Counted from the stretch's first letter, positions 27,090 through 35,988 are shown. The stretch: DNA of 64,000 nt from Pseudomonas sp. B21_DOA (GCA_030544685.1 CP086683.1:3782001-3846000), one strand, 5' to 3'. Notes: a model not told the origin generated them from the sequence alone. Translations and numbers: made by a program.

Positions 27090-28889
27090 ATGCAACGCCT
27101 CTTCCTTTCGTTGTTGATCTGCCTGGGCTTCGTGCTCCCGGCCACGGCTCAGGCCTGGTGGCAGGACGACTGGCATTACCGCAAACAGATCGCCGTCGAC
27201 ACCACGCCACAAGGCGCGGCGATCAATCAGGCCCTTGGCCGCACCGCGCTGTTGGTGCGCTTGCACACCGGCAACTTCACCTTCGACGGTGTGAAAGAGG
27301 ACGGCTCCGATCTGCGCTTTGTCGCCGCCGATGACAAGACTGTGCTCAATCACCAGATCGAAAGCTTCGATGCGCTGATGGGCATGGCGCTGATCTGGGT
27401 TGATGTGCCGAATGTAGAGGGCGGTCAGCGTCAGGACATCTGGATGTACTACGGCAACCAGAAAGCCCCGGCCACCGGCAACGGCCAACTCACCTTCGAT
27501 CCGAATTACACCGCGCTGTATCACTTCGACGGCGCCACCGGCACCCCGGCGAAAGACACCACGGCGTACGGCAACACCGCGCAAAGCGCGACCGGCACAG
27601 CGATCGATGGCGTCGTCGGCCGTGCCTTGCAGTTCAGCGGTCAGCCGTTATTGCTGCCGGCCAGTCCGTCGCTGCAACACAACGCGGGTAGCGCGTTCAC
27701 TTTCAGCGCCTGGCTGCGCCTGGATCAGGCCAGTGGCGAGCAACTGATTGTCGCTCGACGCGAAGGCACGCAAAGTCTGTTGGTCGGCGTAAGCCAGGGT
27801 CTGCCATTCGTGGAAATCGACGGCCAGCGCGCCGCTGCTACCCAGGCACTGACTCCGGCGCAATGGCAACACGTTGCGCTGACCGCTGAGGGCTCGAAAG
27901 TCACCCTCTACATTAACGGTCGCGAGAGCGCTGCACTGGCTCAGGCGATGCCGGCATTCAACTCGGTCATGGCCATCGGTGCCGATCTGCAGCAAGGCGC
28001 GTTCCAGCCATTCGCTGGCGCGATTGATGAACTGCGCCTGTCGAAAGTCGCCCGTCCCGCCGCGCTGTTGCTGGCCGATGCCACCTCGCAAGGCGCCGAG
28101 TCGAAATTGGTCGCCTATGGCGTCGATGAAGAACAGTCCGGATTCGGTTTCGGCAGCCTCGGTTTCCTGCTCAACGCGGTGCCAATCGACGCCTGGGTGA
28201 TCATCGCCGTGCTGGTGCTGATGATGTTCCAGTCGTGGATCATCATGCTGCGCAAAAACCGCAGCCTCAGCCGCGTCACCGCCGCCAACGAAGACTTCCG
28301 CGTGCAGTTCGCCAAGGTCGGCACGCGACTGGAAATGTTCGCCGACGACGCGCAACTGGCGCAGCGCCTGCAGCATTCCTCGCTGTGGCGCCTGTATCTG
28401 GTGGCGGTCAAAGAGATTCGCACCCGCCGCGAGCAGGGCGCCGATACCTCGTCGGTTTCCGCCGCGACCATCGAAGCCATCCGCTGCTCCATGGACGGCG
28501 TGCGCACTCGGGAAAACCAGCAACTGAGTTCGAAACTCTCGACCCTGTCCAACGCCATCGCCGGTGGCCCCTACATCGGTCTGCTCGGCACGGTGCTGGG
28601 GATCATGGTGGTGTTCCTCGGCACGGCGATGGCCGGCGACGTCAATATCAACGCCATCGCTCCCGGTATGGCCGCCGCGCTGTTGGCCACAGCGATGGGC
28701 CTGTTCGTCGCGATCCCGGCGCTGTTTGGCTACAACCGCCTGATTACCCGCAACAAGGAAGTCAGCGCCGACATGCGCGTGTTCGTCGACGAGTTCATCA
28801 CCCGTCTGGCGGAAATGCATGGCGAGAGCCAGTTCAGTGAGGCATCGCACCAGCGCGGCCATCACGCCAACCACTCCGTACCGGCCTGA
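27090..28889 (+). CDS. ExbB/MotA/TolQ-type proton channel with large periplasmic DUF2341/LamG-like domain
   Basis: 599 aa. Signal peptide, then a DUF2341-like region (about 22-130, WWQDDWHYRKQIAVDTTP), a concanavalin/LamG-like jelly roll (about 150-320, TFSAWLRLDQASGEQLIVAR), a membrane segment near 368-388 and a C-terminal ExbB domain (GGPYIGLLGTVLGIMVVFLG, then AALLATAMGLFVAIPALFGYN). Ordinary ExbB is about 240 aa, so the N-terminal ~350 residues are an added ectodomain, which could bind sugar or protein. P. aeruginosa ExbB2 in the pdt operon is the likely counterpart. Confidence 0.88.
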   Translation: MQRLFLSLLICLGFVLPATAQAWWQDDWHYRKQIAVDTTPQGAAINQALGRTALLVRLHTGNFTFDGVKEDGSDLRFVAADDKTVLNHQIESFDALMGMALIWVDVPNVEGGQRQDIWMYYGNQKAPATGNGQLTFDPNYTALYHFDGATGTPAKDTTAYGNTAQSATGTAIDGVVGRALQFSGQPLLLPASPSLQHNAGSAFTFSAWLRLDQASGEQLIVARREGTQSLLVGVSQGLPFVEIDGQRAAATQALTPAQWQHVALTAEGSKVTLYINGRESAALAQAMPAFNSVMAIGADLQQGAFQPFAGAIDELRLSKVARPAALLLADATSQGAESKLVAYGVDEEQSGFGFGSLGFLLNAVPIDAWVIIAVLVLMMFQSWIIMLRKNRSLSRVTAANEDFRVQFAKVGTRLEMFADDAQLAQRLQHSSLWRLYLVAVKEIRTRREQGADTSSVSAATIEAIRCSMDGVRTRENQQLSSKLSTLSNAIAGGPYIGLLGTVLGIMVVFLGTAMAGDVNINAIAPGMAAALLATAMGLFVAIPALFGYNRLITRNKEVSADMRVFVDEFITRLAEMHGESQFSEASHQRGHHANHSVPA

Positions 28890-28900
28890 GGAGCACTGCA

Positions 28901-29326
28901 ATGGCTTCCGTAAATGCCTCTCACGATGATGATGACGATGCCGCCGTCGACAGCATCAATATCACTCCGCTGGTCGACGTGCTGATGGTGGTGCTGGTGA
29001 TGTTCATCCTCACCGCCACTGCGCAGGTCTCCGGGATCCAGATCAACCTGCCCAAGGCCAGCGCGTCGGTGTCGCTGTCTGAGGCCAAGACCAAGGCGAT
29101 CTCGGTGAACGACGGCGGCCAGGTGTTTCTCGATGCCTACCCGGTGACCTTGGCCGAGCTGGAAGAACGCCTGCGCATCGAGAAAGCGCAGAGCCCGGAC
29201 TTCCCGGTGATCGTGCGTGGCGATGCGACGGTGCAGTACCAGAAAGTCATCGAAGTGCTGGACCTGCTGCGCCGGCTCGAACTGTCCCAGGTCGGTCTCG
29301 TCACCGGCAAACCGAGTCAGGGCTGA
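28901..29326 (+). CDS. ExbD/TolR-type energy transducer subunit
   Basis: 141 aa. A single N-terminal membrane segment with the proton-path Asp (INITPLVDVLMVVLVMFILTA), followed by a periplasmic ExbD domain ending in VIEVLDLLRRLELSQVGLVT. Begins 11 bases after the ExbB gene. Works with the ExbB channel to energise the TonB protein encoded next. Confidence 0.95.
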   Translation: MASVNASHDDDDDAAVDSINITPLVDVLMVVLVMFILTATAQVSGIQINLPKASASVSLSEAKTKAISVNDGGQVFLDAYPVTLAELEERLRIEKAQSPDFPVIVRGDATVQYQKVIEVLDLLRRLELSQVGLVTGKPSQG

Positions 29327-29329
29327 GTC

Positions 29330-30034
29330 ATGACCGCACAACTCCCGATCGAACCGCCGCCCGTGAAAAAGTCGCCGTTGCGCTATGTGAAGTGGGGCGC
29401 CGGGCTGCTGGTCGGCGCGCTCGCCGCGTGGTTCCTCTGGCAGTGGGCCAACGACATGGCCGGCGTGCGCCGCGAAGCGCCGAAGGTGCCGACGATCATT
29501 CCGTTGCCGCCACCGCCACCACCGCCGCCGGAGAAACCGCCAGAGCCGGAAACGCCGGTGGAAGAAAAGGTTGTCGAGCCCGAGCCAACGCCGGAGCCGG
29601 AGGAGGTCAAGCCTGAAGAAGAGGCGCCGCCATCGCCGGCGGACGATCTGGCCAACCCAATGCAAATGGACGGCGACGCGCAGTCCGGCAGCGACGCTTT
29701 CAACATCGGCGCGGGCAAGGGCGGCGGCATGGCCGGAGCCGGTGGCGGGCGTTTGGGCACGGGTACGTACAGCCAGTTTCTCGCGTTCACCTTCCAGCGT
29801 TTGCTGCGCGAGAACCCCGAGCTGCGCAACCTCGCGTTTTCACTGCAGGCCGATGTCTGGCTGAGCAGCGTCGGCGAGATCACCCGCGTCGAGCTGATCA
29901 AGTCCAGCGGCAACCCGCAAATCGATACTCAAGTGCTGGGCGCATTACGCGGTGCGCCAGCCCTCAGCGAACGGCCTCCGGCCTCCATCACTTTGCCCGT
30001 GCGCCTGTCCCTGCAAGGGCGGCGTCCGGGTTAA
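29330..30034 (+). CDS. TonB-type energy transducer
   Basis: 234 aa. One N-terminal membrane segment (about 20-43), a Pro/Glu-rich spacer (PPPPPPPPEKPPEPETPVEE), a Gly-rich stretch (GAGKGGGMAGAGGGRLG), and a C-terminal TonB-like domain (SSVGEITRVELIKSSGNPQIDTQVLGAL). Starts 3 bases after exbD. Together with ExbBD it would deliver proton-motive force to an outer-membrane partner. No TonB-dependent receptor plug is encoded in the cluster, so the partner may be the TpsB or the porin. Confidence 0.92.
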   Translation: MTAQLPIEPPPVKKSPLRYVKWGAGLLVGALAAWFLWQWANDMAGVRREAPKVPTIIPLPPPPPPPPEKPPEPETPVEEKVVEPEPTPEPEEVKPEEEAPPSPADDLANPMQMDGDAQSGSDAFNIGAGKGGGMAGAGGGRLGTGTYSQFLAFTFQRLLRENPELRNLAFSLQADVWLSSVGEITRVELIKSSGNPQIDTQVLGALRGAPALSERPPASITLPVRLSLQGRRPG

Positions 30035-30067
30035 TTCACTTATTCAAGCTTCGGCAAAAGGAGTTGT

Positions 30068-31770
30068 GTGCAGATGATTTCCAATGTGAATCGATTGTCC
30101 CTGGCGGTCGGCATGGTCATTGCGACCCTGGTCGGTCAGGCCGTGGCAGCGCCTGCGCCTTCGGAGAACGCCACGATCAATCTGATCCGCTTGCTGGTCG
30201 AGCAGGGCATTCTCAAACAGGACAAGGCCGACGCGCTGATCGCCCAGGCGCAGAACGAAGCGGCGCAGGCGAAACAGGCGGCGGCTTCTACCGCAGTCGC
30301 GGCCGGGCCGGTCGCCGCGCCGGGGATGTGCGCGTGCAGTACGTGCCGGCAGCGGTGCGTGACCAGATCCGCGATCAGGTCAAAGCCGAGGTCATGGCCA
30401 CCGCCAAACAGGAAAACTGGGCAGCGCCGAATACCTTCCCGGACTGGGCCTCGCGCATCAGTTTCGACGGTGACATTCGCCTGCGTGACGAATCGCGTTA
30501 CTACTCGGGCAACAACAGCAACGAAATTGTCGACTTCGCCAAGCTCAACAACAATGGCCCGTACGACGTAAATCCCAACAGCAGCACCAGCCTGCCGCCG
30601 TTGCTCAACACCCGCGAAGACCGCGAAAACCTCTTTCGCCTGCGCGCACGCCTGGGCATGAAAGCGGTGATTTCGGAGGAATGGACCGCGGGCATCCGCA
30701 TCGGCACCGGTTCGGACAACAACCCGGTATCGACCACGCAGAACCTCGGCGGCGGCTTCGCCAAGAAAGACATCTGGCTCGATCAGGGCTATCTGACCTG
30801 GAAGCCAATGGAAGAGCTGACGTTGACTGGCGGGCGCTTCGCCAACCCGTTCATGTCCACCGACATGCTCTATTCCAACGACCTGAATTTCGACGGTGTG
30901 GCGGCGATTTTCGATCACAAGCTCAACCGCGATTGGGGCGTGTTCGGTACGGTCGGCGCGTTCCCGGTGGATTACACCAACGACACTTCCAGCAGCAACG
31001 GTTTCGACAAGGAAGAGAGCGACAACAAGTGGCTGTACGGCGCGCAGCTCGGCGCGAAATGGGCGATCAACAGCAACAACCGCCTCAAAGGTGCGCTGGC
31101 CTATTACCGCTTCGACGACATTCAGGGCCAGCGCTCCAGCCCTTGCGAACCGTGGGCCGGCGCGCCGGGCTGTGACAGCGATGGCACCCGCGCGGCGTTC
31201 ATGCAGAAGGGTAACAGCGTGTTCCTGCTGCGCGACATCACGCCGAACCCGCTCAACCCGAGCGCCACGCCGCAGCCGCAATTTGTCGGCCTCGCGTCCG
31301 AGTTCAACCTGCTCGATCTCAACGTGGTCTGGGATGCCGACCTGCCGCAGGACTTCAAACTGCGCAGCCAGGGCAACTACATCCACAACCTCAGCTACGA
31401 CGAAGGCGAGATGCGCAAGCGTTCCGCCGGGCAGATCGTCAATAACCTCGACAGCAACGGCGAGATCGAAAGCGGCGCCAACGCGTGGATGGTGCAGTTC
31501 ACCCTCGGCAACGCGCTGGACCTCAAGCGCAAAGGCGACTGGAACCTGTTCGCCGGCTACAAGTACATCCAGCCGGACGCCTTGCCCGACGGTTTCAACG
31601 ACTCGTCGTTCCACCTCGGCGGCACCAATGCAAAGGGCTATTTCATGGGCGGCAACTACGGCCTGGCGAAGAACGTTTCCGCCACCGGGCGCTGGATGAG
31701 CACCGAAGCGGTGTACGGCGCGCCGTTCGACATCGACGTCTTGCAGCTTGAGATCAACACGCGCTTCTAA
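30068..31770 (+). CDS. Putative porin of the Pdt-type cluster (apparent frameshift)
   Basis: Repaired length 567 aa. Signal peptide (about 1-27), a short periplasmic helical stretch (NLIRLLVEQGILKQDKADALIAQA) and a long beta-barrel rich in aromatic and Asn residues, ending in Phe (LEINTRF), as in outer-membrane porins. The frame breaks at the G run 30322-30325. One extra G joins GPVAAPG to DVRVQYVPAAV. GTG 30068 or ATG 30074 could start it (AAAAGGAG at 30056-30063). The substrate is unknown. Confidence 0.82.
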
Positions 31771-31787
31771 AGCGCCGGGAGAGCTTT

Positions 31788-32417
31788 ATGAACACGCGTT
31801 TTCTCGCGCTGGGCCTGGGTTTGTTGATTGCCACCGGGGCGAGCGCCGAAGGCATGGAGGAACGCCTGCGCACGCAATTGCGCAGCACCACCCAGCAATT
31901 GCAGGCCCTGCAAAGCCAACAGGCCCAGGCCAGCGCCGCGCAACTGGCGGCGCAGAACGAAGCCAAGGCAGCGCAAGCGCAGATCAAGCAACTGACTGCC
32001 GAATTGGCCAAAGCCAAAGGTCTTGCCGAGCAACTGGCCGGGCAACAACAGAGCCTGCACAGCCAGGCGCAGGCGCAAGTGGCGGCCAGTGCCGAACAGA
32101 CCGGCAAGTTCAAAAAAGCCTACGACGAATTGCTGGTTCTTGCTCGCGGCAAAGAAACCGAGCGCTCGAAGCTGCAAGCGCAACTGGCGGAACGTGACAC
32201 ACAAGTGCAGCAATGTTCAGCCAAGAATCAGCAAATGTACGGCGTCGCCAAACAGATCCTCACGGCCTACGAAAACATCGACGTCGCTGAGGTGATGAAG
32301 ATCCGGCAGCCCTTCGCCGGCAGCGCCCGGGTCAAGTTCGAAGAACTGGCGCAGGGCTTTGGCGACGAGCTCTACAAAACCCGATTCGACGCGCCGCAAG
32401 CGGCGCTCGCACACTAA
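31788..32417 (+). CDS. Periplasmic coiled-coil protein of the Pdt-type cluster
   Basis: 209 aa. Signal peptide (MNTRFLALGLGLLIATGASA), then a long Ala/Gln/Lys-rich coiled coil (about 25-150) and a short C-terminal globular part with AYENIDVAEVMKIRQPFAGSARVKFEEL. Matches by position and size the uncharacterised gene after the porin in the P. aeruginosa pdt operon. It may bridge the envelope between the energy transducer and the outer-membrane parts; this is inference. Confidence 0.75.
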   Translation: MNTRFLALGLGLLIATGASAEGMEERLRTQLRSTTQQLQALQSQQAQASAAQLAAQNEAKAAQAQIKQLTAELAKAKGLAEQLAGQQQSLHSQAQAQVAASAEQTGKFKKAYDELLVLARGKETERSKLQAQLAERDTQVQQCSAKNQQMYGVAKQILTAYENIDVAEVMKIRQPFAGSARVKFEELAQGFGDELYKTRFDAPQAALAH

Positions 32418-32435
32418 TTACCAAGGAAGAAAGGC

Positions 32436-32905
32436 ATGACTCAATTGATCTCCCACGTTTCCCGCAATCGTTGACCGACGTGTTGCAAGCCGCCGGTTAT
32501 CGCGTCAACCAGAGCGAACAGAACGGCATCGTTCAGTTGCTCAGTGCCAGTCAGGGCATCGGCTATGCCGTGCGTTTCGGCAACCCGGCGGTGGAGCAGG
32601 GCAGCTACGTCGACTTCACTTTCAGCTGTGCGCTGCGTGTACAGGGTGAATTGCCTGAGGGCGTGGCCGAGCAGTGGAACGCGACGCGGCGGTTTGCGCG
32701 GTTGTCGTTGCAGGGCGAGTTTCTGGTCATGGAGATGGACGTGGTCGTGGCTGCTGGCGTGAGCAACGAGCACCTGCGCGGCAATTTGGAATTGTGGGAT
32801 CGCCTGTTGCAGGAATTCATCGTTTACCTGCGCGATTTCAGTCAGACCGCCGCTGCGCAAACCGCCAAATCGGCGGTCGCCGAACAAGAGGAAGTTGCGC
32901 TGTGA
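32436..32905 (+). CDS. YbjN-like cytoplasmic protein (apparent frameshift near start)
   Basis: Repaired length 156 aa. The fold pattern (TDVLQAAGYRVNQSEQ, then IGYAVRFGNPA, FARLSLQGEFLVMEMDVVVA) resembles the YbjN/type III chaperone-like family. The ATG at 32436 has AAGGAA and AAAGG upstream, but its frame closes early. One extra C in the run 32452-32454 joins MTQLIS to PRFPQSLTDVLQ. Its stop overlaps the GTG of the next gene (GTGA). May act as a chaperone for another product of this operon. Confidence 0.7.
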
Positions 32906-33849
32906 AGAAGCCTGCCGTGGTGATCGGCGCCGGAGCGCTGGCGTTGTTGGTGGTGGCCGTGGCGCTGGTGCTGCGTCCGGGGAGTGATCCGGTCGCCGCC
33001 CAGCAGCCGTCGCCGGTGATGGCGGTTGCAGCCGGGCCAGCGGTCGCGCGGTTGGGCAATCAGCAGGTTTCGCCAGAGGAATTGCAGGCGCTGCTGGCCA
33101 TTGTCCCGGCGCAAACCCGCGAGCAACTGCGCGGCAATCGTGAGGCGCTGGAGCGCTGGATTCGATCGCGACTGGCCGAGAAAGCGGTGCTGGAACAGGC
33201 CGATGCGCAGGGTTGGGCGCAACGACCGGACGTTGCCCGGCAGACCCGAGCGGCGACTGAGCAGATCGTCTTTCGTGATTATCTGCGCTCGGTGAGTCAG
33301 GTGCCGGCGGAGTATCCGAGCGCGGCTGAGTTGCAACAGGCGTATGACGCTGGCAAGGCCAATTGGCAGACGCCGGCACTGTACCGGGTCAGTCAGATTT
33401 TCCTTGGCGTCAGTGATGCTTCTAATGCGGAAACGGTGCGCAAGCAAGCACTTGAGTTGAGCAAGAAAGCTCAGGCAGCGCCGGCCGATTTTCCGGCGCT
33501 CGCTACACAATATTCACAGGATCGCGTGACGGCAGAGCGGGGCGGTGATACCGGCCTGCAACCATTGCAACAACTGGTGCCGGAAGTACGTAGCGCCGTG
33601 GCGCGGCTCAAGGTTGGTGCCGTGTCAGATCCGGTGCAAAGCGCCGCCGGTTTCCACGTGATCAAACTCACCGAACAACAACCGGCCCGCACCGCAACCC
33701 TGGACGAACTGCGCGACCAACTGACCCAGGCCCTGCGCGCGCAACGCCAGGAGCAGATCGCCCAGGCTTACCTGGACGGCATGCTCAACACCGCCACCCT
33801 GAGCATCGACGGCGCTGAACTGAACAAAATCCTCGAGGAAAAACACTGA
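32902..33849 (+). CDS. Membrane-anchored PpiC/parvulin-type peptidyl-prolyl isomerase
   Basis: 315 aa. N-terminal membrane anchor (VVIGAGALALLVVAVALVL), a SurA-N-like helical region (about 50-150) and a parvulin domain (about 165-265: ALYRVSQIFLGVSDASNAE, DFPALATQYSQDRVTAERGGDTG, SDPVQSAAGFHVIKLTE). It would help fold exported proteins in the periplasm. The GTG start overlaps the stop of the YbjN-like gene. Last gene of the cluster, followed by a REPIN. Confidence 0.9.
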   Translation: MKKPAVVIGAGALALLVVAVALVLRPGSDPVAAQQPSPVMAVAAGPAVARLGNQQVSPEELQALLAIVPAQTREQLRGNREALERWIRSRLAEKAVLEQADAQGWAQRPDVARQTRAATEQIVFRDYLRSVSQVPAEYPSAAELQQAYDAGKANWQTPALYRVSQIFLGVSDASNAETVRKQALELSKKAQAAPADFPALATQYSQDRVTAERGGDTGLQPLQQLVPEVRSAVARLKVGAVSDPVQSAAGFHVIKLTEQQPARTATLDELRDQLTQALRAQRQEQIAQAYLDGMLNTATLSIDGAELNKILEEKH

Positions 33850-33866
33850 TTTCACCTACACCACAA

Positions 33867-33963
33867 CCCCTGTGGGAGCGAGCTTGCTCGCGAAAGCGGA
33901 GTATCAGTCAGCAAATATGTTGAATGTGCTGACGCTTTCGCGAGCAAGCTCGCTCCCACAGGG
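33867..33963. repeat. REPIN
   Basis: CTGTGGGAGCGAGCTTGCTC and its inverse (33932-33963) are facing REP palindromes about 30 bases apart, between the PpiC gene and the LysR gene. Confidence 0.9.
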
Positions 33964-34010
33964 TCTATGGCGCACTCAAGGCAACTACAAAGATCGACAG
34001 GGAGTCATCA

Positions 34011-35123
34011 ATGTCATTCACCGAACCCGCAGGACGCCCGGCCACCGCTGATTACAACTCGCCCCAAACCAAACCCGACCCCTGGCTAAACCAGGCCGCG
34101 ACCATCGACAACGAAGTCGCCCAATACTTCCTCGCCAGCGCCCGCTGCGGCTGCTTCATGCAAGCCGCGCGCAGCCTCAACGTACGCTCGACTCTATTGC
34201 GCAAACAACTCGCGCAACTTGAACAGCAACTGCAACACAGCCTGTTCAGCTTCCAGGGCAGCGCCCTCAGCCTTACCCGCGAAGGCCAACAGTTGCAGGC
34301 CCGACTCATCACCCTGGCCCACGAACGCAAACTCCCGGTCATCGAACAACCACTGATCCGTCTGGCCATCGCCGAATCCATCCTCCACGACATCCTCGGC
34401 CGCGACCTCATCGCACTGCTGCGCCGAAATGCCAGCCTGCGCCTTGAAATCATCGCGCTGGATAGCGAACTGGCATTGCGTGCAGTCAGCGCTGACATCG
34501 TCCTATGGCTTACGCCCGGCGAAAGCCCTAATCCCGGCCCAGCGTTTGCCACCAGCGAACCGCAATGCCTTGCGCCGATTGAGTATCTGCCGCATATCGC
34601 CAAGCGCTACAGCCGCGTGACTGCACGACCAGAAACACCGGATGATCTGGCGGACTTCATGTTGGTGCAATGGCAGCATGATCGGCGGGTTGAGAGTTTT
34701 CGACCGTGGAATGAGTTGGTTGAGCAGCGCTTGGCTGGTGTAGTGCAGATGCAATCTTATGAATTGATGTTAGAGATGATTCGCTGCAGCGCCTGCATTG
34801 GGTTGTTGCCCTCATACATGAGCCGCTTCGATCGTGGTTTGATCGCATTGCCTGGATTATTCGCCGAACCGATGCAGCTACGCGCGTGGCTGGCGATCAA
34901 CACTGACTCGCAACACATGCCCGAAACCAAAGCCCTCACCGACCTCATCCAGCAAACCTTCAACGAACGCCACGAATGGTTCCAGCCTCAACGCGCCCCC
35001 TGTAGGAGTGAGCCTGCTCGCGATCACGCCAGCACAGAGACCACACCCGTAACTGAGCAAACCGTATCTGGAGTGGGAGCGAGCCTGCTCGCGAATGCAA
35101 TCTGCCAGTCGACGCTTCAGTGA
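34011..35123 (+). CDS. LysR-type transcriptional regulator
   Basis: 370 aa as read. Helix-turn-helix at about 33-90 (VAQYFLASARCGCFMQAARSLN, then STLLRKQLAQLEQQL) and a LysR substrate-binding domain after about 115. A LysR gene also lies beyond the pdt genes in P. aeruginosa. GGGAG is 7 bases from the ATG. The last ~40 residues (from CRSEPARDH) are translated REP sequence. One extra C in the run 34996-35000 would instead end the protein at the TAG 35003-35005, just before the REP, giving a normal family length. I think this shorter form is the true one. Confidence 0.8.
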   Translation: MSFTEPAGRPATADYNSPQTKPDPWLNQAATIDNEVAQYFLASARCGCFMQAARSLNVRSTLLRKQLAQLEQQLQHSLFSFQGSALSLTREGQQLQARLITLAHERKLPVIEQPLIRLAIAESILHDILGRDLIALLRRNASLRLEIIALDSELALRAVSADIVLWLTPGESPNPGPAFATSEPQCLAPIEYLPHIAKRYSRVTARPETPDDLADFMLVQWQHDRRVESFRPWNELVEQRLAGVVQMQSYELMLEMIRCSACIGLLPSYMSRFDRGLIALPGLFAEPMQLRAWLAINTDSQHMPETKALTDLIQQTFNERHEWFQPQRAPCRSEPARDHASTETTPVTEQTVSGVGASLLANAICQSTLQ

Positions 35124-35237
35124 CTGACCCACCGCTTTCGCGAGCGTGCTCGCTCCCACAAATTCAGCGGTGTAACCGCAGCCGAGTGAGCGACACAAAT
35201 CCCTGTGGGAGCGGGCTTGCCCGCGAAGGCGTCGGCA
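34996..35237. repeat. Cluster of four REP elements
   Basis: REP palindromes at about 35001-35025, 35072-35100, 35133-35160 and 35203-35235 alternate in orientation. The last two are also present at 38863-38965 as part of a longer duplication. Confidence 0.85.
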
Positions 35238-35274
35238 CTGCCGGCGCCCTATTAAAAGCCAGTCGCGAGACCCG

Positions 35275-35633
35275 CTACCGCGGCAATTCCAGATTATCCA
35301 GCACCCGATTCACCGCCAGTTCCCCGAGCATGATCAGCTGCGCAATCCCCATCAGCGTCCGCCGTTGCGATGGCTTGACCAGTCCGGCAAATTCCTGGGC
35401 GATGGTTTTGGCTGAGGCGAGGGTTTCGCAGGCGTTGGCCAGCAGGTCTTCGTTTTTGGTGTCGGCGGTGACGGCGTACATCGCGCGGGGGCTGTACGGC
35501 GGTGGGGTCGAGCCGGGAGGGCAGAGGTAGTGGTCGAGGGCGCGATCGGCAGCTTCGTGGAGTTTTTTTGAATTGAGGGATTCGTAGGGGAGGTGGGGTC
35601 GGTTTCGGGTGGGTTGGGTGTGGGTTTGGTCAT
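35275..35633 (-). CDS. DUF6124 family protein, copy 1 (apparent frameshift)
   Basis: Repaired length 119 aa. Starts MTKPTPNPPETDP; the conserved core is ESLNSKKLHEAADRALDHYL, then AMYAVTADTKNEDLLANACE, then VKPSQRRTLMGIAQLIMLGE, with C-terminus LDNLELPR. This is a Pseudomonas-restricted family of unknown function. GGAG lies 7 bases before the ATG and is the target of the antisense RNA at 35690-35764. The frame breaks at the G run 35587-35590 (C run in the gene), at exactly the same place as in copy 2. No membrane segments; probably a small cytoplasmic helical protein. Confidence 0.8.
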
Positions 35634-35689
35634 GGTAAAGCTCCAAATCAAAAAAGGAGCCATCATCTTTCGCTACCAAACGAAGGGGT

Positions 35690-35764
35690 GGTGGCCATAC
35701 GAAGGTTGGTAGACCGGTGACTTGGAAAACCGGCGCGCCCGAAGACGCCCTGCGCATGACCACC
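35690..35764 (-). ncRNA. C4-like antisense RNA, copy 1
   Basis: The reverse strand folds with a 12-bp closing stem (GGTGGTCATGCG, 35764-35753, with CGTATGGCCACC, 35701-35690). Inside are a UUCG hairpin (GCGTC-TTCG-GGCGC), a CCGGT/ACCGG hairpin whose loop holds TTTTCCAAGTC, and the segment GGTCTACCAACC. The loop is complementary to the DUF6124 Shine-Dalgarno region GATTTGGAG (35649-35641; 9 bp with two G-U). CTACCAA is complementary to TTGGTAG at 35679-35673. This is the organisation of c4 RNA of phages P1/P7 (two antisense boxes, downstream target over a ribosome-binding site). Family assignment is from memory and should be tested with the Rfam C4 model. Confidence 0.7.
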
Positions 35765-35966
35765 ATAAATACAACCCCCAAAAAGGGCCTGTATCGGTGA
35801 CGCTTATGCGCCAAGTCTAAGCCGGGCTACCAAACCCGATCGCTGATTCGTCAGCGACCGCACCACAATAGAACCCGCCCCCAAGGCGCACAAGCCGGCG
35901 GATTCTGGCGTAGCTGTAGGCAATGGCGCAATGATTTGTAGCCTTGAGACCGTTGCGGAAGGTGTC

Positions 35967-35988
35967 TTTTAAACGCCTGAGTTTAAAA
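35967..35988. promoter_or_regulatory. Conserved palindrome TTTTAAAC-N6-GTTTAAAA, copy 1
   Basis: A perfect 8+6+8 inverted repeat upstream of the leader. The arms are identical in copy 2 while the 6-base centre differs (GCCTGA against ACCCTC), so the arms appear to be under selection. Likely a protein-binding site. The rest of 35765-36127 holds only the conserved leader DNA. Confidence 0.5.

Larger units (their letters stand above)
35132..35988. repeat. Direct repeat copy 1 (REPs, DUF6124 gene, structured leader)
   Basis: Near-identical to 38863-39691 in the REP and DUF6124 parts, and in the leader block around GCTGATTCGTCAGC. The antisense-RNA part is diverged in a structure-preserving way. 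The two copies are in direct orientation about 3.7 kb apart. Confidence 0.85.

Noticed and set aside
30136..31614. A 492-aa reverse-strand open frame
   Set aside because: Shadow of the porin gene; no start signal and no recognisable domain.
35275..35814. A 179-aa protein reading through the leader into DUF6124 (containing ASSGAPVFQVTGLPTF)
   Set aside because: The N-terminal part overlaps the structured RNA, resembles the spurious Ash-type reading frames that overlap phage C4 RNAs, has no ribosome-binding site, and is not preserved in copy 2.
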